Assembly (NCBI GenBank): GCA_938049795.1
Contig: CALLCD010000073.1
Coordinates: 1-17,214, forward strand
Direction: 5' to 3'
DNA from: an uncultured Hyphomonadaceae bacterium
GTDB lineage: Bacteria > Pseudomonadota > Alphaproteobacteria > Caulobacterales > Hyphomonadaceae
Length of the DNA: 17,214 nucleotides
Positions 15,014 through 17,214 of this stretch are shown here, in pieces (the first letter of the stretch is position 1; the number at the start of each line of letters is the position of its first letter). The notes below the pieces were generated by a model that saw only the letters and a list, made by a program, of their open reading frames with translations, was not told the DNA's origin and made no database searches. The translations under genes and the position numbers were made by a program.

Positions 15014-16270
15014 CTAATCGACCAACGCTCTGATGGTTAGCGTCGCCGTGTCACCCGGTCCGATAGATCCGTCGCTCACACTGATCGAGCAGGTGCCTGT
15101 TGTGCCGTCACATGCCGTGTTGGCACCAGGCGCACCGACGACCGGCGCAAGCACTGGAGGGACTGCCGTGGCGTCTGCTGGCAGGAAGCCTCCTGCACTG
15201 GCGGCGATGAAGATAATCTCATCTGGCAGCACATCGACAATATCGACATTGCTGGCGCTCGCTGTTGCGCCATTGTTCGTCACCGTGATGACGTATTCGA
15301 TGCACGAGCCCGGTGTCGAGAACTGGGTTGGCGAGGTGATGGCTGTGCCTGTCGCACAGTCAAACGGCGCCTCTCCTTCGGTCGCGATCACCGCAACCGT
15401 CTTGGCAGCGTCGAGATCCGGCGAGGCGACGATGAACGTCCCTTGCGCGGAGAACTGGCCGTCACTGTCGACTTCTTCAGCGGTACCGAAGCCGTCGGCG
15501 AGGACATTTTGCGCCGTGCTCTCAAGGTTGTTTGTGCCTGTTTCAGCGGCTGTTACGTCGCCCTCGGAGCCGGATGCGCCTTCGACAACCCAAGTGACCG
15601 GATCGCGGGTTTCCGCAATCAGGATCAGATCATCGGCTGTGCCGTCCATCTGGCCCGAAGGAATGGTGCCTGACACCAGAACCCGGAAGGTCGTGTCGGC
15701 GGGAATGTCCGGCGTGCGCTGGGCGGCAGGAGCATTCGCCGTGCCGGGCGCGACCGCTGGCACGGTGACGACCGTGTCGCCCGGGCCGAAGCCTGGGGTG
15801 CCGTCATCGTCGATCTGGTAGCTGATGGTGACGCCGGTTGCATCAAAGTTGCCAACAGCGCCATTGCTGTCTACGCCATCTTCAAGGCTGAACGTGTAGG
15901 ACTGGGCATCGTTACCCGTATTGGTTACTTCGAAGACCAAAGTGGCGTTCGGACCTGTCGCACCGGGGGTTACAGTCAAAGGCGAATTGACGGCCGAAAC
16001 GGTCAAGTCAACGAGACGGTCAACGGTAAAGAGCGTCGGCGTGCCCTGGACAATCGCCCCTGGCGGCTGGGTTGTCGGGTCCGTGTCGTTGGTGATAGGG
16101 GGCTGGACGACGCCTTCGACTTCATAGTTCAGCACGAATGTGTTTTCGACGCTGGTACCAGCATCGGTGCCGTCAGCAAAAGCTGCGCCTGCCAGCGAGA
16201 CAAGAGCACTGGCGGCCAGAGCCGAGCGCCATCCTTTTCTCGCCGCTTGTTTCAGACTAAATTTCGACAT
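15014..16270 (-). CDS. Exported double-DUF11 protein
   Basis: A 418-aa exported protein. Residues 1-32 (basic head, then SALAASALVSLAGAAFA) form a signal peptide. The mature N-terminus has GTSVENTFVLNYEVEGV and then TLFTVDRLVDLTV (79-91), a leader strand module often seen before DUF11 repeats. DUF11-like repeats span about 85-225 (VTNTGNDAQSYTFSLED) and about 285-418 (ITVTNNGATASASNVDIVDVLPDE). Four cysteines (305, 323, 387, 394) lie in the second repeat and could form two disulfides. I chose the ATG at 16270, with GGAGA eight nucleotides upstream; a longer frame to 16348 would add 26 residues ahead of the signal peptide. No enzyme motif, LPxTG or membrane anchor is present. It is probably a secreted or surface-associated structural protein. 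Confidence 0.85.
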   Translation of the reverse strand: MSKFSLKQAARKGWRSALAASALVSLAGAAFADGTDAGTSVENTFVLNYEVEGVVQPPITNDTDPTTQPPGAIVQGTPTLFTVDRLVDLTVSAVNSPLTVTPGATGPNATLVFEVTNTGNDAQSYTFSLEDGVDSNGAVGNFDATGVTISYQIDDDGTPGFGPGDTVVTVPAVAPGTANAPAAQRTPDIPADTTFRVLVSGTIPSGQMDGTADDLILIAETRDPVTWVVEGASGSEGDVTAAETGTNNLESTAQNVLADGFGTAEEVDSDGQFSAQGTFIVASPDLDAAKTVAVIATEGEAPFDCATGTAITSPTQFSTPGSCIEYVITVTNNGATASASNVDIVDVLPDEIIFIAASAGGFLPADATAVPPVLAPVVGAPGANTACDGTTGTCSISVSDGSIGPGDTATLTIRALVD

Positions 16271-16320
16271 GGGTATCGTCTCCGCGTTCGTTGTGTCTCG
16301 AATGCAATCGAGTGAAATGC

Positions 16321-16344
16321 TTAAGATCGATCTAATCATCTTAA
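16321..16344. promoter_or_regulatory. Inverted repeat TTAAGAT-N10-ATCTTAA upstream of the 418-aa gene
   Basis: TTAAGAT (16321-16327) and ATCTTAA (16338-16344) are perfect 7-bp reverse complements with a 10-bp AT-rich spacer, 50-74 bp upstream of the ATG at 16270. On the minus strand a TTGATT overlaps its right edge and could act as a -35 box. This position suits an operator over the promoter. The regulator is unknown. Confidence 0.4.
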
Positions 16345-16400
16345 TCAAAACAACGGGTTTACTGGGGTGAAAGCTGCGTTTTGCGAGCTGGCTTGATTAG

Positions 16401-16429
16401 CGCAGAGCGACATGGCTGGCCGCTCTGCG
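16401..16429. terminator. Strong hairpin after the 159-aa gene
   Basis: CGCAGAGCG (16401-16409) and CGCTCTGCG (16421-16429) form a perfect 9-bp GC-rich stem with an 11-nt loop, 24 bp beyond the stop of the 159-aa gene. On the minus strand the following bases are CTAATCAAGCC, with no U-run. It may protect the transcript end or attenuate read-through into the 418-aa gene. Confidence 0.45.
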
Positions 16430-16453
16430 TAATGGTGTCAGGCTTGGTGATGA

Positions 16454-16933
16454 TTAACGGACAACCGCGCCGTATCCGACTTCGCCGGTTTGGCCGGCTG
16501 TAATTTGTCCGGAAAATGTCCAGCGAATGTGGGTGATGTCCTCGGAACTGGCCGCACGAACGGCGCCATCGGACGAGACGGTCAGCTCGCCACGCGGTGC
16601 AAATGACTGCCCGCCATCGGTTGAGAAGGCGACGGAGGTGTTCTCGCCTGCAGCGGAGTTTTCATTGTAGGTGACCTCGGCGGGAACGGCCATGACGAGC
16701 TTGGCGTTTTCGATCGTGTCGGCGGTGCCATTGGTATAATTGAGCTTGTACAAGAGCGCGTCGCCGGGCTGTACGCGGTCGGCTTTTTCGAACGCGACAA
16801 TGGCGTTCCCGTCAGCGTCCTGGCCGGTAATCACGGCGCGCTCGACGAGTTGGGTGGCGGTAAATTCCTGCGCCAGAGCGGGGGTCATCGCGGCAGAAAA
16901 CAATGCGCCAGCAAGCAAAATGAAACGGATCAT
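16454..16933 (-). CDS. Small exported DUF11-like protein
   Basis: A 159-aa exported protein. Residues 1-21 are a signal peptide ending ALA. The mature part is a single beta-sandwich-like module with the DUF11 rhythm: VQPGDALLYKLNYTNGTADTIE, then a VMAVPAEVTY turn, and a C-terminal HIRWTFSGQITAGQTGEVGY near 135-154. There are no cysteines, anchor or catalytic motif. The ATG at 16933 has AGGAG six nucleotides upstream, the best ribosome binding site in the cluster. It is the first gene of the exported set and lies 183 bp before the 418-aa gene. I infer a secreted subunit that works with the larger DUF11 proteins; a single DUF11-like fold gives no enzymatic clue. Confidence 0.82.
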   Translation of the reverse strand: MIRFILLAGALFSAAMTPALAQEFTATQLVERAVITGQDADGNAIVAFEKADRVQPGDALLYKLNYTNGTADTIENAKLVMAVPAEVTYNENSAAGENTSVAFSTDGGQSFAPRGELTVSSDGAVRAASSEDITHIRWTFSGQITAGQTGEVGYGAVVR

Positions 16934-17076
16934 GGCAGTCTCCTAGTGGATTGGAATGGTTACCATATGGAGCCTTGCGGTTAATACGTCGTAAATCGGA
17001 CGGGCGGCTGGGCGGGATTTTTTTGCGGGTTTTACGTCAAAACGTGGCGCTCACACCGCATAAAATAGCGGATGGA

Positions 17077-17166
17077 TGGCGGTGAGACAGGGATTCGAAC
17101 CCTGGAGACAGTTGCCTGCCTACACACTTTCCAGGCGTGCGCCTTCGACCACTCGGCCACCTCACC
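17077..17166 (-). tRNA. tRNA-Ser (anticodon GGA), CCA encoded
   Basis: The minus strand from 17166 starts GGTGAGG and the 3' end reads TCTCACC, giving a 7-bp acceptor stem with one G-U pair. Discriminator G and an encoded CCA (17079-17077) follow. The anticodon loop CTGGAAA gives GGA, which reads UCC and UCU. There is a long variable arm, as expected for a class II serine tRNA, and a standard GGTTCGAATCC T-arm. The body is 87 nt. Confidence 0.96.
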
Positions 17167-17178
17167 AGCGCAGGAGGC

Positions 17179-17206
17179 CTTATACGCCGCTCTGAGACAC
17201 GCGCAA
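17179..17206 (-). promoter_or_regulatory. Probable promoter of the tRNA-Ser gene
   Basis: On the minus strand TTGCGC (17206-17201) and TATAAG (17184-17179) are separated by 16 bp, and the tRNA begins 12 nt after the second box. Box sequence, spacing and distance fit a housekeeping sigma-70 promoter. Confidence 0.5.
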
Positions 17207-17214
17207 GTGATGAT

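Noticed and set aside
16271..16348. 26-residue N-terminal extension of the 418-aa protein
   Set aside because: It would precede a normal signal peptide and run through the inverted repeat. The ATG at 16270 has GGAGA at the right distance.
17011..17043. T-rich run and GTTTT-N5-AAAAC repeat between the tRNA and the 159-aa gene
   Set aside because: The stem is AT-only and short, and the T-run lies on the strand without genes. It may be part of a promoter region but nothing specific can be claimed.
17077..17166. tRNA-Ser as attachment site for an integrated island covering the DUF11 genes
   Set aside because: No integrase gene and no second copy of the tRNA 3' end were found in the window, and codon use looks like that of the neighbouring core genes.

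Overview
The window looks like chromosomal DNA of an alphaproteobacterium. All twelve protein genes and the one tRNA gene lie on the minus strand, so transcription runs from right to left. Three things point to Alphaproteobacteria: the order trpF-trpB-trpA-accD-folC, an AccD whose zinc-ribbon cysteines are mostly replaced, and a dispersed palindromic element with the core CTGAGCGAAGTCGAA next to folC. The start of a TadE/TadG-like Flp pilus gene at the left edge fits too. A Maricaulales/Hyphomonadaceae-like marine host is a guess from the overall look and was not tested.

Right part (about 6.9-17.2 kb): a tRNA-Ser(GGA) gene with its own promoter is followed by four genes for exported proteins. 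They are a 159-aa DUF11-like protein, a 418-aa double-DUF11 protein, a 1688-aa outer-membrane protein (DUF11 and SdrD_B/Ig-like modules followed by a large C-terminal beta-barrel), and an 888-aa protein with P-domain, DUF11, GEVED and DUF11-like modules. All four carry signal peptides and at least three share DUF11-type beta-sandwich repeats. I read them as one surface-protein module in which the barrel anchors or exports the other three. This is the best candidate here for an undescribed system, but its function is inference.

Middle part (2.8-6.8 kb): trpF and trpB sit 25 bp apart. They are followed by a YafK-like murein L,D-transpeptidase-family gene and a small membrane-protein gene of unknown function, and only then by trpA. 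The two tryptophan synthase subunit genes are therefore separated by about 1.3 kb.

Left part (0-2.6 kb): accD (acetyl-CoA carboxylase beta subunit) and folC (folylpolyglutamate/dihydrofolate synthase) overlap by 4 bp, and folC starts with TTG. A 90-bp inverted-repeat element lies just beyond folC. The left edge cuts a TadE/TadG-like gene after 23 codons.

I saw no CRISPR array, transposase, phage gene or integrase. Regulatory calls (hairpins, inverted repeats, one promoter) are visual and mostly low confidence.
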